64,000 bases of DNA from Peristeroidobacter agariperforans (GTDB taxonomy: Bacteria > Pseudomonadota > Gammaproteobacteria > Steroidobacterales > Steroidobacteraceae): the NCBI RefSeq assembly GCF_004138335.1, contig NZ_RYFW01000001.1, forward strand, positions 1,860,001 through 1,924,000, written 5' to 3'. Of this stretch, positions 17,627 to 26,826 are shown one piece after another. The notes beneath the pieces are model-generated. The model was not told the DNA's origin. It did not search any database and was given only the letters and a program-made list of their open reading frames with translations. Positions within the stretch are counted from its first letter, which is position 1. The number at the start of each line of letters is the position of its first letter. The translations under genes and the position numbers were made by a program.

Positions 17627-19696
17627 TTATTCGCCGCTCTTCCCAGTCCACTCGTTGAGCCACTTCTGCACCTCGTGGTGCCAGCGGATGCTGTTGTTCG
17701 GCTTGAGCACCCAGTGGTTCTCATCCGGGAACATCAGCAGGCGGCTGGGAATGCCTTTGCGCTGTAGCGCCGTGAACGCCGAGATGCCTTGGGAATACGG
17801 GATTCGATAGTCACGCGTGCCGTGGATGACGAGCATTGGCTTGTTCCACTTCGCGACGTGATTGACCGGGTTGAACTTCTCGACGTTCTCCGGCACTTCC
17901 CACGCAATCCCGCCTTGCTCCCATTCCGTGAACCACAGTTCCTCGGTGGAGTAGGCCATGGCGCGCGCGTCGAACACGCCGTCGTGATTCACCAGGCACT
18001 TGAATGGCTCGGCCCAGTTGCCGGCGATCCAGTTGATCATGTAACCGCCGTACGACGCGCCCAGCGCGCACGCGCGATCGCCATCCAGCCACGGGTACTG
18101 CTGGAGCGCGGCCGCGAGACCTTTCTGCAAATCTTCGAGCGGCTTGCCGCCCCAATCCTGGCTGATCGAATCCGTGAAGGCCTGGCCGTAACCGGTCGAG
18201 CCGTGGAAGTCGATGAACACCGACGCGTAGCCCGCGCCTGCATAGGTCTGCGGATTCCAGCGATAGCTCCAGGAGTTGGAGAACGAGCCCTGCGGGCCGC
18301 CGTGAATGATGAAAGCGACCGGATATTTGCTGCCGGGCTTGAAGTCGGCCGGCTTCATCACGAAGCCATACACCGTCGCCCCTTCGGCGCCGGCGAACGT
18401 GAACTGCTCGGGCTCGCCCAGTTTGATCTCGGCCAGCGCCGCTTCGTTCATGCGCGGCAGTGCTCGCAGATCGCCGCCCTTGATGGTCAGCGCCTGCAGC
18501 TCGGCGGGGGATTTCAGCGATGAGGTCGCCATCACGATCTCTTTCTCGCCGACGCTGAACGCTTCGACGCGCCCCGGTCCGGTCAGCATGGTGGGCTTGC
18601 CGCTCTTCACGTCGACGGACCACAGCGGATGCTGGCCGAAATGATCGGTCGTCACGAACAAGGTCCTGCCGTCGTTGGCGAAGGCCATGCCGTCGACCGA
18701 ACGATCCCAATCCTTGGTGAGCGCGCGACGCTGGCCGCTCTTCAGATCCATGACGACGATGTGGAAACGATCGGCTTCGAAGCCGGCGCGTTCCATCGCA
18801 CGCCACGCGAGCTGGCTGCCGTCGCGCGAGAACACGGGCTGCGTGTCCCAGGCGGGATTGTCTTCGGTGAGGTTGCGCAGGCCGCTGCCATCGACGCCGA
18901 CTTCATACAAATCGAAGTTGGTCGACCAGGGCTCCGACTTGCCCTTCACGCGCGTCGAGAACACCAGCTTGGAGCCGTCCGGCGAAAACGTATATTCGCT
19001 CGCATCGCCAAATGGTTTGGAGGGCACGTCGGCATCGAGCGCCTTGCTGACCGACACCGGCTCGGTGGCAACCCCATTGTTCAGCCCGAGCACGAACAAT
19101 TGCGAGATGCGGCCCTCGCTCCAGGCGTCCCAATGCCGCACGAACAGCCGGTCGTAAACTTCGCCGCTGTCTTTCACGTTCTTGGCTTCCTTGAGCCGGT
19201 CGACCGTGCACGGCAGATCGTTGCAGTCGGGGAATACTTCCAAGGTCACGGCGAGGCGGCCGGCAGGGCTGGCAACGTGGAACGAGCCGACATCGAGCGG
19301 CAGGTCGGTGACCTGAATCGCTTCGCCGCCGTTGGCCGGCAGGCGCCACACCTGGCTGGAACCGCTGCGCGTGGACAGGAAATAAATCTCGCGCCCGTCG
19401 GCGGTCCACTCCGGCGAGCTATCGCCTTCGGGATGCGTGGTGAGCCGGCGAGGTTGCGCACCTTTGGTCGCGATATCGAGCGCCCAAAGATCGGTGCGCC
19501 CTCGGTTCGCCGCCAGATCGGTCTCACGGACCGTGAAAACGGCCGTGCGGCCGTCGGGGGACAGCGCCGGCTCGGACACGCGCTGCATGCGGACCAGGTC
19601 TTCGACGTTGAAGGGATGGGGGGCCGCGAGGGCGCCGAGCGGTATCAGGAAACAAGCAGATAACGCACAGGCGGCAGGGGCGAACGACTGACGCAT
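17627..19696 (-). CDS. Exported S9-family prolyl oligopeptidase/acylaminoacyl-peptidase-like protein
   Basis: A signal peptide (SFAPAACALSACFLIPLGALA) precedes a beta-propeller region with TolB/WD-like repeats (for example LSPDGRTAVFTVRE, TFSPDGSKLVFSTR), and then an alpha/beta-hydrolase domain. The catalytic triad is visible as Ser in GASYGGYM, Asp in HGTRDYRIP and His in DENHWVL. The 689-residue length fits S9C/S9 dipeptidyl or acylaminoacyl peptidases, which trim peptides in the periplasm. ATG 19696 is chosen because GGAG lies 7 bases upstream; a TTG directly before it is an alternative. Confidence 0.9.
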   Translation of the reverse strand: MRQSFAPAACALSACFLIPLGALAAPHPFNVEDLVRMQRVSEPALSPDGRTAVFTVRETDLAANRGRTDLWALDIATKGAQPRRLTTHPEGDSSPEWTADGREIYFLSTRSGSSQVWRLPANGGEAIQVTDLPLDVGSFHVASPAGRLAVTLEVFPDCNDLPCTVDRLKEAKNVKDSGEVYDRLFVRHWDAWSEGRISQLFVLGLNNGVATEPVSVSKALDADVPSKPFGDASEYTFSPDGSKLVFSTRVKGKSEPWSTNFDLYEVGVDGSGLRNLTEDNPAWDTQPVFSRDGSQLAWRAMERAGFEADRFHIVVMDLKSGQRRALTKDWDRSVDGMAFANDGRTLFVTTDHFGQHPLWSVDVKSGKPTMLTGPGRVEAFSVGEKEIVMATSSLKSPAELQALTIKGGDLRALPRMNEAALAEIKLGEPEQFTFAGAEGATVYGFVMKPADFKPGSKYPVAFIIHGGPQGSFSNSWSYRWNPQTYAGAGYASVFIDFHGSTGYGQAFTDSISQDWGGKPLEDLQKGLAAALQQYPWLDGDRACALGASYGGYMINWIAGNWAEPFKCLVNHDGVFDARAMAYSTEELWFTEWEQGGIAWEVPENVEKFNPVNHVAKWNKPMLVIHGTRDYRIPYSQGISAFTALQRKGIPSRLLMFPDENHWVLKPNNSIRWHHEVQKWLNEWTGKSGE

Positions 19697-19749
19697 CAAG
19701 GGACTCCGGTCCGGCGAAAGGACGGGAGTATAGAGCTTATCGCCGGCGC

Positions 19750-20934
19750 TTATTTCTTCTCGTGGATAACGGCGAAGGCGCTGGTATAGCTGTGCAGGAA
19801 GGTGGAGTTCTGGATGGGCCCGAATTCGCCGTCGCAGAAGAAGCCGCCGATGGGCAGGTCCGCGACCAGCCGCCGGAACGCATTGCTGTCGTGATCAGCC
19901 TGACCGTACAGGCCAATGCCGCGGCCGTGGCAGGAGAACAGCAGCGCCCCGGCATCGGATGCGACTGCATGCGATGCGCGGTAGGCCGTCAGTGTGCGCT
20001 CCAGGTCGATGGCCGAGGTGGCAGCGTCGCGCAGATGGAATTGCACCACGCTGTTGGCGGGGACATTGGCGCTGACCCACAGCGCGCCGCTTTGCGGATC
20101 CATGCCGAGGATGCCGCGAATCAAAAAATCCCCCGGCGTGAATTCGCTCGCATCGGTGCGCATCGCCATGCCGAGGTGCAAAGATTGACTGAACAACTCT
20201 CGATCGGGCGCGGGCAGACGCTCGAACAGCGCCGACAGCACGTCCCGGGGCGAGCGCCCGTCGAGCTCGCGGACCAGGTTCTCGTGCGCCGACGTGACGA
20301 ACATCGGATCGCCGATCGCCCGGCAGCCTTGCGCGACCACCATGTCGATATCGACGTTGCCGGTCAGGGCCAGCGAGATGCAGCCCGAGTGGTAGACCTG
20401 ATTGCCCAAGTACAACGCGCTGCCGCCCACCTGGCGCGCGCCGCTGGCCAAGCCACCGATTTTCGGTGCGAGTGGGTAGATTCGATCCAGACCCTTGATG
20501 AAAGTCTCGGCCTCGAAACTGAAAGGGTCCGCAAGTAACAGGAATGAGGGCTGCTGAGCGGCGGTGACGCGCACTGCGTCTTCCCACGCGCGTGCTTCGG
20601 CATACACCGGCGGCACCTGGGCGGCGTCGAGATGCGTGCCTTTCAGGCGCACGCCGGGCAGCACCGCGCCGGTCAATGAAAAAGCGGGACGATCCTCGAT
20701 CTCGCGGCCGCCGCCGATCACGCCGCCGCCGCAGCAACCGAAAATGAAGACGTTTTCGAACTCGCGTTGGAGCAGCGCCGGCACGGCGTCGAAGTGGCCC
20801 GAGTGCTCGGCGCTCACGAACACGATCGCCAGATCCGGCTCTTGACGCCCCAGCCCGAGGAACACGGTCTCAGCGGCATGCTCCACTGCGGCCCGCAAGG
20901 AATTATCGGTATCGACGGCGGATGCCCAGCGCAT
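19750..20934 (-). CDS. FIST (sensory) domain protein
   Basis: The 394-residue protein matches the FIST N and C domain pair: an N-terminal part with HFDAVPALLQREF, FGCCGGGVIGGGREIE and SLTGAVLPG, and a C-terminal part ending GFFCDGEFGPIQNSTFLHSYTS. The GEFGP motif near the end is typical of FIST_C. FIST proteins are proposed small-ligand (amino-acid) sensors, usually encoded beside chemotaxis or two-component genes. Here neither neighbour is a signalling gene, so its partner is unknown. It lies 50 bases from the S9 peptidase start on the same strand and could share a transcript with it. There is no signal peptide. Confidence 0.88.
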   Translation of the reverse strand: MRWASAVDTDNSLRAAVEHAAETVFLGLGRQEPDLAIVFVSAEHSGHFDAVPALLQREFENVFIFGCCGGGVIGGGREIEDRPAFSLTGAVLPGVRLKGTHLDAAQVPPVYAEARAWEDAVRVTAAQQPSFLLLADPFSFEAETFIKGLDRIYPLAPKIGGLASGARQVGGSALYLGNQVYHSGCISLALTGNVDIDMVVAQGCRAIGDPMFVTSAHENLVRELDGRSPRDVLSALFERLPAPDRELFSQSLHLGMAMRTDASEFTPGDFLIRGILGMDPQSGALWVSANVPANSVVQFHLRDAATSAIDLERTLTAYRASHAVASDAGALLFSCHGRGIGLYGQADHDSNAFRRLVADLPIGGFFCDGEFGPIQNSTFLHSYTSAFAVIHEKK

Positions 20935-21063
20935 AGCTGTCCTGCTTGAATGCGAGTCGAGCGCCCGATTCTAGGCATTCTTTCGTTAAATGCCATTCTG
21001 CAATCGCCGCCATGCTGCCCGTCGTCAGCAGCGCTGCAAGCTGAGCGTTATTTACCGACTCGG

Positions 21064-21702
21064 TTAAGTGCCGAAGCGCGTGTCTACTTCCACCTGGGAC
21101 TCCGCGATCCACTCCTGCATGTGCGGATCCTGGATCAGTTGCTGTTGATATGCCTCGACGATGGGGCTGGCAAACCTCGCGCCGTAGTGGCGGAAACGCA
21201 GCGCGACCGGTGCGTACATCGCATCGGCGATCGAGTACTCGCCGAACAGCCACGGTCCACGTTGCGCATATTGCGAACGCTGCTCGTGCCAGAGCTGCTG
21301 AACACGATTCACATCGTCCACACCTTGCGGGGGCAGCGGGACGATCGCGGTGCCGATCGCCTTCATCGGCCAGTTGGTGCGCAGAGCCGCGAAGCCTGAA
21401 TGCATCTCGGCGCTGACCGCACGCGCCAGCGCCCGAGCGATGGGATCGGACGGCCAGGCGCGGCCCTGGACCTGCTCGTTGAGGTACTCGGCGATGGCCA
21501 GCGAGTCCCAGATCTTCAGCTCGCCGTCGATCAGCAGCGGCACGCGCCGCGTCGGCGAATACTTGACGATGTCGCGCTGGAATTCAGGTGTGTCGAGCGG
21601 CAGCTTCACTTCCTGGAACGGCAGGCCGAAGTGCTTCAGCACGAGCCAGGGACGCAGCGACCAGGAAGAGAGGTTCTTGTTGCCGATGATGAGCGTAAGC
21701 AT
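21064..21702 (-). CDS. Glutathione S-transferase family protein
   Basis: The thioredoxin-like N-terminal domain begins MLTLIIGNKNLSSWSLRPW, with the catalytic Ser motif SSWS and the cis-Pro in RRVPLLIDG, followed by IWDSLAIAEYLNE, the usual glutathione-binding ES/DS. A helical C-terminal domain (FGEYSIADAMYAPVALRF) completes a 212-residue GST. The frame stays open for 29 codons upstream, but the start at 21702 gives the standard GST N-terminus. The substrate is unknown. It is divergent from metZ across 138 bases. Confidence 0.88.
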   Translation of the reverse strand: MLTLIIGNKNLSSWSLRPWLVLKHFGLPFQEVKLPLDTPEFQRDIVKYSPTRRVPLLIDGELKIWDSLAIAEYLNEQVQGRAWPSDPIARALARAVSAEMHSGFAALRTNWPMKAIGTAIVPLPPQGVDDVNRVQQLWHEQRSQYAQRGPWLFGEYSIADAMYAPVALRFRHYGARFASPIVEAYQQQLIQDPHMQEWIAESQVEVDTRFGT

Positions 21703-21840
21703 GGGGAGAGCGGTCAGCGGTTGTGGGATGGTCAAGAACTGCACTTTAGCCTCAGCTCGCATCCCGTGCAGCGAAATGAACTGAACCAAGCTGTGAATTT
21801 TCTTAAACTAACCCCACCCTCCGAGCAACGACCCCTGACC

Positions 21841-23034
21841 ATGACTGACGAACATCACCTTGCCACGCTCGCGGTCCGTGCCGGCCAGAGCCGCTCCCAC
21901 GAAGCCGAGCACTCCGAGCCGATCTTCACCACCTCGAGCTATGTGTTCGCGAGCGCCGCCGATGCCGCCGCGCGTTTCGACGAGAGCGTCAAGGGCAATA
22001 TCTATTCGCGCTTCACCAATCCCACCGTGCGCTGCTTCGAAGAGCGGCTCGCGGCGATGGAAGGTGCGGCCTCCTGTGTCGCGACCGGCTCGGGCATGGC
22101 GGCCATTCTCGCGACCTGTATGGCGCTGATGAAGGCGGGCGATCACATCGTTTGTTCCGACAGCGTGTTCGGCTCGACCATCGCGCTGATCAATCGTTAC
22201 CTGGTGAAGTTCGGCGTCGAAGTCACCTATGTGCGCCCGGACGACAACGATGCGTGGCGCCGCGCGATCAAGAGCAATACCAAGTTGTTCTTCCTGGAGA
22301 CGCCGTCGAACCCGCTCTCGGTGATCGCGGACATTCGCGGCATCGCCGATATCGCACACGAGCGCGGCGTGCTGTTGATCGTCGACAACTGTTTCTGCAC
22401 GCCGGCATTGCAGAAGCCGTTCGAGCTGGGTGCGGATCTGGTGATCCACTCGGCCACCAAGTATCTGGACGGCCAGGGGCGCTGCGTCGGCGGTGCGGTG
22501 CTGGGCAACGAGCAGCTGGTCGGCAAGGAGATCTTCGGCTTCCTGCGCACCACCGGGCCGAGCATGAGCCCGTTCAATGCCTGGGTGTTCCTGAAAGGTT
22601 TGGAAACATTGGAGCTGCGCATGCGCGCCCATTCCGCCGCCGCGTTGCAGCTGGCTCGTTGGCTGGAAGGGCAGCCGGGCGTCAGCAAGGTGTACTACGC
22701 GGGATTGGAGTCGCATCCGCAACACGCGCTTGCGAAGCGTCAGCAAAGCGGCTTCGGCGGCATCATTGCCTTCGACGTCGAGCGCGGCCGCAAAGGCGCC
22801 TGGGCGTTCGTCGACGCGACGCGATTGCTCTCGATCACGGCGAACCTCGGCGACACCAAGAGCACGATCACTCATCCGGCCACGACGACCCATTCCAGAA
22901 TCAGTCCGGCAGAGCGCGAACGTGCCGGCCTCACCGAGGGTTTGCTCCGCATCTCGGTCGGTCTGGAAGACGTGCGCGATCTGCAAGCCGATCTCGAGCG
23001 CGGCCTCGCGGCGGTTCGTTCGGTGGCGGCGTGA
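21841..23034 (+). CDS. metZ: O-succinylhomoserine sulfhydrylase MetZ
   Basis: This is a 397-residue Cys/Met-metabolism PLP enzyme. The PLP lysine is in HSATKYLDGQGR, and YSRFTNPT, ETPSNP and THPATTTHS (substrate carboxylate site) are family motifs. It begins TLAVRAGQSRS. MetZ makes homocysteine directly from O-succinylhomoserine and sulfide. It is distinguished from MetB and MetY mainly by overall pattern, so cystathionine gamma-synthase or O-acetylhomoserine sulfhydrylase are alternatives. The gene's stop overlaps the next start by one base (TGATG), coupling it to a HAD hydrolase. Confidence 0.85.
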   Translation: MTDEHHLATLAVRAGQSRSHEAEHSEPIFTTSSYVFASAADAAARFDESVKGNIYSRFTNPTVRCFEERLAAMEGAASCVATGSGMAAILATCMALMKAGDHIVCSDSVFGSTIALINRYLVKFGVEVTYVRPDDNDAWRRAIKSNTKLFFLETPSNPLSVIADIRGIADIAHERGVLLIVDNCFCTPALQKPFELGADLVIHSATKYLDGQGRCVGGAVLGNEQLVGKEIFGFLRTTGPSMSPFNAWVFLKGLETLELRMRAHSAAALQLARWLEGQPGVSKVYYAGLESHPQHALAKRQQSGFGGIIAFDVERGRKGAWAFVDATRLLSITANLGDTKSTITHPATTTHSRISPAERERAGLTEGLLRISVGLEDVRDLQADLERGLAAVRSVAA

Positions 23035-23738
23035 TGGCGGGCGACCTGTCGGGCGTTCGCGCGATCTGCTTCGATCTGGACAACACGTTCTGGGACGTGA
23101 TGCCCGTGATCGAGCGGGCCGAGCAGGCTATGTACGATTTTCTCGCCCTCAAGTACCCGCGCGTGACCGCGGCGATGACGGTCGAGATGTTGCGCAAAGC
23201 GCGCCAGGAGACTGCGCAGGCCTACCCGCAAATGGCGCATGACTTTACTTTTTTGCGCCGGCAGACGCTGGCCGACCATGCCCGGGAGTTCGGTTACGCC
23301 GAGGCCATGGCGGACGAGGCGTTCGAGGCTTTCCTCCAGGCGCGCAACGAAGTGGAGCTGTACGAGGACGTGCTGCCGGGCCTGGATTGGCTCAAGCCGC
23401 ACTTCCGTCTGTTTACCGCCAGTAACGGCAATGCCGATCTAAAACGCATCGGTCTGGCGCATTATTTCGAGCGTTGCCTGGCCGCCCGCGAGGTCGGTGC
23501 GTTGAAGCCCGATCCCCGCTTGTTCCACAAGGTAATTGAAGGAACTGGACTGACACCACAACAGGTTGTGTATGTGGGTGACGATCCGGCCCTCGACGTA
23601 GTGGGAGCAAGGGCCGCCGGTATGCACCCGGTCTGGATCAACCGCGGCGACTTCGCATGGTCGGCCGAGTTCGGGGAGCCTGTGCATACAGTGCGAACAT
23701 TGCACGAGCTCGGCGACTTGTTGGGACTGCGGTCCTAA
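23034..23738 (+). CDS. HAD-superfamily hydrolase (phosphatase)
   Basis: HAD motifs are all present: motif I ICFDLDNTFWD, motif II FTASNGN (Thr/Ser), motif III Lys in GALKPDPRLF and motif IV YVGDDPALDVVGARAAGM. The 234 residues with an all-helical C1 cap (YDFLALKYPRVTAAM) match YjjG/Gph-like phosphatases. The open frame extends far upstream inside metZ, but the first codon that gives a proper domain is ATG 23034, which overlaps the metZ stop by one base. The substrate is not predictable; coupling to metZ may indicate a metabolite-repair role. Confidence 0.87.
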   Translation: MAGDLSGVRAICFDLDNTFWDVMPVIERAEQAMYDFLALKYPRVTAAMTVEMLRKARQETAQAYPQMAHDFTFLRRQTLADHAREFGYAEAMADEAFEAFLQARNEVELYEDVLPGLDWLKPHFRLFTASNGNADLKRIGLAHYFERCLAAREVGALKPDPRLFHKVIEGTGLTPQQVVYVGDDPALDVVGARAAGMHPVWINRGDFAWSAEFGEPVHTVRTLHELGDLLGLRS

Positions 23739-24127
23739 CCAACGGTTGGCGCGGGGGGCGCGCATTACGGTGCGCTGCGAGCCCGATACATTTGCCGTTG
23801 TATCCCTACTTTCAAGGACCTGCGGGCGTTGCAGCCGATTGCCTTGACTCTTTGATTGGCGTACATTCCGCGCCGTTCGTTGTGCCTTTGCCCGCTTTTT
23901 TCTCTGGCTTGGCCAGCCGGGTCATTGAAGACCCTTTTATCGGCCAACTTCTGAAAAATCCGACGAGACCGCGAACGTAGGCCTGGGAACCTAAACCGCA
24001 TGACTTCTGAGTCAGGAACGACTGGGGGAGTGCAGGGGCGGAGCCCGAATGTAACCAGGCCTCGAAGTGATGATATTTCCCAGCAGGGGGATCGCGCTCG
24101 AGGCTTTTTCAGAGAGACTGTATCGCT
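23739..24127 (+). promoter_or_regulatory. 389-base non-coding region with structured leader of the RRM gene
   Basis: No ORF is credible here. Close to the gene is an attenuator-like hairpin: GCCTCGA at 24059-24065 pairs with TCGAGGC at 24098-24104, encloses a smaller TCCC/GGGA stem, and is followed by five Ts (24105-24109). The Shine-Dalgarno-like AGAGAG (about 24111-24116) follows at once, 12 bases before ATG. The arrangement could make RRM expression depend on RNA folding, for example on temperature. A TTGACT at 23844 lacks a well-placed -10, so I call no promoter. Confidence 0.5.
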
Positions 24128-24445
24128 ATGACAAAGATCTATGTGGGTAACCTGCCGTTCTCGGCAAACGAGGACCAGGTTCGCCAGATGTTCGAACAGC
24201 ACGGCACCGTCGAGTCCGTCGCCCTGATCAACGACCGTGAAACCGGTCGTCCTCGCGGCTTCGGCTTCGTGGAAATGCCCCGTGCCGACGCACAGCGCGC
24301 CATTCAATCCTTGAACGGAAAAGACATGGGTGGCCGTCCTCTGCGCGTCAATGAAGCGCAGGAACGTCAGGGTGGTGGCGGCGGCGGCGGTGGCCGTGGC
24401 CCCCGTGGCCCGGGCGGCGGCGGCGGCGGTGGCGGCCGCTGGTAA
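24128..24445 (+). CDS. Glycine-rich RRM RNA-binding protein
   Basis: A single RRM fills the first 80 residues: RNP2 is KIYVGNLPF and RNP1 is RGFGFVEM, the two RNA-contacting strands. A short tail of Gly and Arg (GGGGGGGRGPRGPGG and so on) follows, giving 105 residues. Such small RRM proteins in bacteria resemble cold-induced RNA-binding proteins of cyanobacteria and plants. A second, tail-less paralogue lies at 31399-31674. An intrinsic terminator follows at once, so it is a single-gene transcript with a long leader. Confidence 0.93.
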   Translation: MTKIYVGNLPFSANEDQVRQMFEQHGTVESVALINDRETGRPRGFGFVEMPRADAQRAIQSLNGKDMGGRPLRVNEAQERQGGGGGGGGRGPRGPGGGGGGGGRW

Positions 24446-24480
24446 GCGGCCCCAACAACGAAGCTAGCTTCGCTTGTTAC

Positions 24481-24517
24481 AAAACCCCGCGGTAGCAATA
24501 CCGCGGGGTTTTGCTTT
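24481..24517 (+). terminator. Strong intrinsic terminator after RRM gene
   Basis: A 14-base perfect stem (24481-24494 with 24499-24512), GCAA loop and T-rich tail (TTTTGCTTTTT). This is one of the best terminators in the window. Confidence 0.93.
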
Positions 24518-24711
24518 TTGGACCTGCGTCACAAAGCGCCTGGGAAGAGGTTCACATAACGACGACTGGCGGGCCCGGCCCTAGCGGTGCATCAGGCGAA
24601 ATCGCATGACGGCAGTACTGCAGGCCGGTAACCATCGCATTGTTGCAATCGTGTGACCGGCGCGTGACCGCGCGGCACCATAGCGATATGTCGTCCCTAC
24701 CGGAGAACCTT

Positions 24712-26004
24712 GTGAAGAACCCGCTCCTCGCGGCCGCCATTGCCGCTGCCCTGAGCTTCGGCTCGGCCGCGCACGCTGCCTCGAATGATGAGCTCGCGCA
24801 GATCCGCTCGCAGTTGCAAAGTCTCATGCAGCGAGTCGACAAGCTCGAAGCCGAAAACAACTCGCTCAAATCCGAGAACGACCAGCTCAAGGCCCAGACC
24901 GAGCAGGTCAGCAAACAAATGGCCCAGAGCGCGACTCAGGGTGCGGACCTGAAGCCGGCCCCGGCCGCCGTGAAAGCGGCCGACTGGCCGAGCCGCGTCG
25001 TGCTCAAAGGCGACGTTCGCTACCGTCATCAACAGACTGACGATGACAACGCCAGCGCCAAGCGCGAAGAAGATCTGCTCCGCGCACGGCTCGGTGTGGA
25101 AGCCAAAGTAAACGACAGCATCGTGGCGGCCATTGGCGTCAGCACCACTTCCGCTCCCGGCAACCCGCGCGGCGGTAATGTGCAGCTCGATGGCGCGTTC
25201 TCGCGCAAGTCGCTGTATCTCGACCTCGCCTATTTCGACTGGACGTTTGCCGACAACGCTCATTTCATCGCCGGCAAGATGAAGATGCCGTTCGTACGTC
25301 CCGGCCAGAGCCTGTTCTGGGACAACGACATCAATCCCGAAGGCATCGCGCTGACCTACAGCGCCGGCTCGATGTTCGGTTCGGCCTGGAGCTATTGGCT
25401 CGAAGAGAACGTGCAGACTAGCGCCACGACGACTACCGCCACCGACACCAAGATGTACGGCCTGCAGCTGGGCAATCGCTTCGATATCGGCGGCAACAAC
25501 CTGGTGGTCGCGGCTTCGTACTACGACCTCGCCGCCGCCGAGGGGCGCCGTCCGTTTTATAACAACTCCCCGAACGGCAACTCGCTCACCGTCAGCGGCG
25601 GTCTGGCGTATGACTTCCAGGTCGTGGACCTGATGGCTGAATACAATTTCAAGCTGCGCGATGTGCCCTTCCAGGTGTGGGCCGATGTCGCGCGCAACCT
25701 CGATGCCGAATACGACACCGCGTTCACCATGGGCACGATGGTCGGCAAGGCGTCGAACCCGGGCACCTGGGAAACCGGCCTCGCTTATCAGTTGATCGAG
25801 AAGGACGCACTGTTCGCCCAACACATCGACTCCGACTTCGGCGGCGGCCTGTCGGACTCCGACGGCTGGGTGCTGCGCACCGGCTATGCGCCGGCGAAGA
25901 ACTGGGTGTTGAATGCCACGTACTTCAAGAACGCCAACAACAAGGACGTGGGCACCGAGTACGACTTCGATCGGCTCATGCTCGATTTCAATACCAGGTT
26001 CTGA
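24712..26004 (+). CDS. Outer-membrane porin with N-terminal coiled coil
   Basis: GTG 24712 follows GGAG at a 6-base spacing and gives a clean signal peptide (KNPLLAAAIAAALSFGSAAHA). Residues about 25-70 form a Leu/Glu/Gln coiled coil (LQSLMQRVDKLEAEN), the type that trimerises porins at the periplasmic side. The rest is alternating beta-strand sequence ending in RLMLDFNTRF, with a terminal Phe as in outer-membrane barrels. The 430-residue length fits the putative porin (Porin_5-like) family. An upstream in-frame ATG at 24688 is less likely because it would extend the signal. The substrate is unknown. The next gene starts 17 bases later. Confidence 0.85.
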   Translation: MKNPLLAAAIAAALSFGSAAHAASNDELAQIRSQLQSLMQRVDKLEAENNSLKSENDQLKAQTEQVSKQMAQSATQGADLKPAPAAVKAADWPSRVVLKGDVRYRHQQTDDDNASAKREEDLLRARLGVEAKVNDSIVAAIGVSTTSAPGNPRGGNVQLDGAFSRKSLYLDLAYFDWTFADNAHFIAGKMKMPFVRPGQSLFWDNDINPEGIALTYSAGSMFGSAWSYWLEENVQTSATTTTATDTKMYGLQLGNRFDIGGNNLVVAASYYDLAAAEGRRPFYNNSPNGNSLTVSGGLAYDFQVVDLMAEYNFKLRDVPFQVWADVARNLDAEYDTAFTMGTMVGKASNPGTWETGLAYQLIEKDALFAQHIDSDFGGGLSDSDGWVLRTGYAPAKNWVLNATYFKNANNKDVGTEYDFDRLMLDFNTRF

Positions 26005-26021
26005 TTTGGCCCGAGATGTTC

Positions 26022-26585
26022 ATGAGAACGATCAACGTCAAAGCGCTTGCCGGCTCGATGCTGGCGGCGGTGCTCTGTTTGTCGCAAGTCGCCGCGGCCT
26101 CGGATCTCGATCCGGCGCTGCAAGCCAGTGTGACCGCGAAGATCAAGGAAGTGAAAGCCTGGGCGGCCGATCCCGCCATCGTCAGTGCGGTGAAGGAGTA
26201 CAACACCAGCAAGGCGCCGCAGGCGGCGTCGATGGACCAGGCCAGATGGACCAACACCAGCGTCATCGATCCGTTCGTGCGCGGCCTCACCAAGACGCCG
26301 GCGGCGCAAGTGCTCAAGACGAAGCGGGGCGAGGTAGTTTCCGAAGCGTTTCTGTCGGGCGCCGATGGCGGCAAGGTTGCGTTCCTCGGCAAGCCGACGA
26401 ACTGGAGTCATCAGGGCAAGCCGAAACACGATCTGCCGATGAGCGGCAAGACCTGGCAGGGCGAGGTGGAAGTGGACGAGTCCTCCGGCTTGCAACAGCT
26501 GCAGGTCGCGGTGCCCGTGCTCGATAGTGGCAAGCCAATCGGCTCGCTCGTGGTCGGGCTCAGCATCGGCAAGCTGGCGAACTAG
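26022..26585 (+). CDS. Periplasmic PDC/Cache-like sensor domain protein
   Basis: A signal peptide (INVKALAGSMLAAVLCLSQVAAA) is followed by about 160 residues resembling a stand-alone PDC (Cache-like) ligand-binding domain: VIDPFVRGLTKTPAAQVLK, then SEAFLSGADGGKVAFLGKPTNW, and ending with a strand pair IGSLVVGLSIGKL, similar to the end of Cache domains. It is 17 bases downstream of the porin gene and is followed by a terminator, so porin and sensor should share a transcript. It may bind the solute admitted by the porin. ATG 26016 is an alternative start. Confidence 0.7.
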   Translation: MRTINVKALAGSMLAAVLCLSQVAAASDLDPALQASVTAKIKEVKAWAADPAIVSAVKEYNTSKAPQAASMDQARWTNTSVIDPFVRGLTKTPAAQVLKTKRGEVVSEAFLSGADGGKVAFLGKPTNWSHQGKPKHDLPMSGKTWQGEVEVDESSGLQQLQVAVPVLDSGKPIGSLVVGLSIGKLAN

Positions 26586-26614
26586 CGCCCACGCGCCCGA
26601 GTGCGATGTTTGCT

Positions 26615-26648
26615 AAGGCCCCGCTGTCGAAAGGCAGGGGGCCTTTTT
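26615..26648 (+). terminator. Intrinsic terminator after porin/PDC operon
   Basis: AAGGCCCC at 26615-26622 pairs with GGGGCCTT at 26638-26645, with a further short GCTG/CAG pairing inside, followed by a T5 run. Confidence 0.85.
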
Positions 26649-26826
26649 CTTGATTAGCAAACATTGCCGGCGAGTGCTAAGGGAACTTTCTCACAAATCT
26701 CGCCGGATCCATCCGCGCGCCTGTTGCGAACTTGCCGCTGGGAACCGCATCTAACGCTAGAGGGTTAAATTCTCGACGGCTGATGCCGATGTCTTAGTAC
26801 AAGGGTCATGCACGAGGTGCTTGGCG

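Noticed and set aside
22152-23033. Apparent long fusion of an unknown N-terminal part with the HAD hydrolase
   Set aside because: The upstream part is an out-of-frame read of metZ; the hydrolase starts at 23034 overlapping the metZ stop.
23844-23867. TTGACT with TACATT before the RRM gene
   Set aside because: The spacing is only 12 bases, too short for sigma-70.
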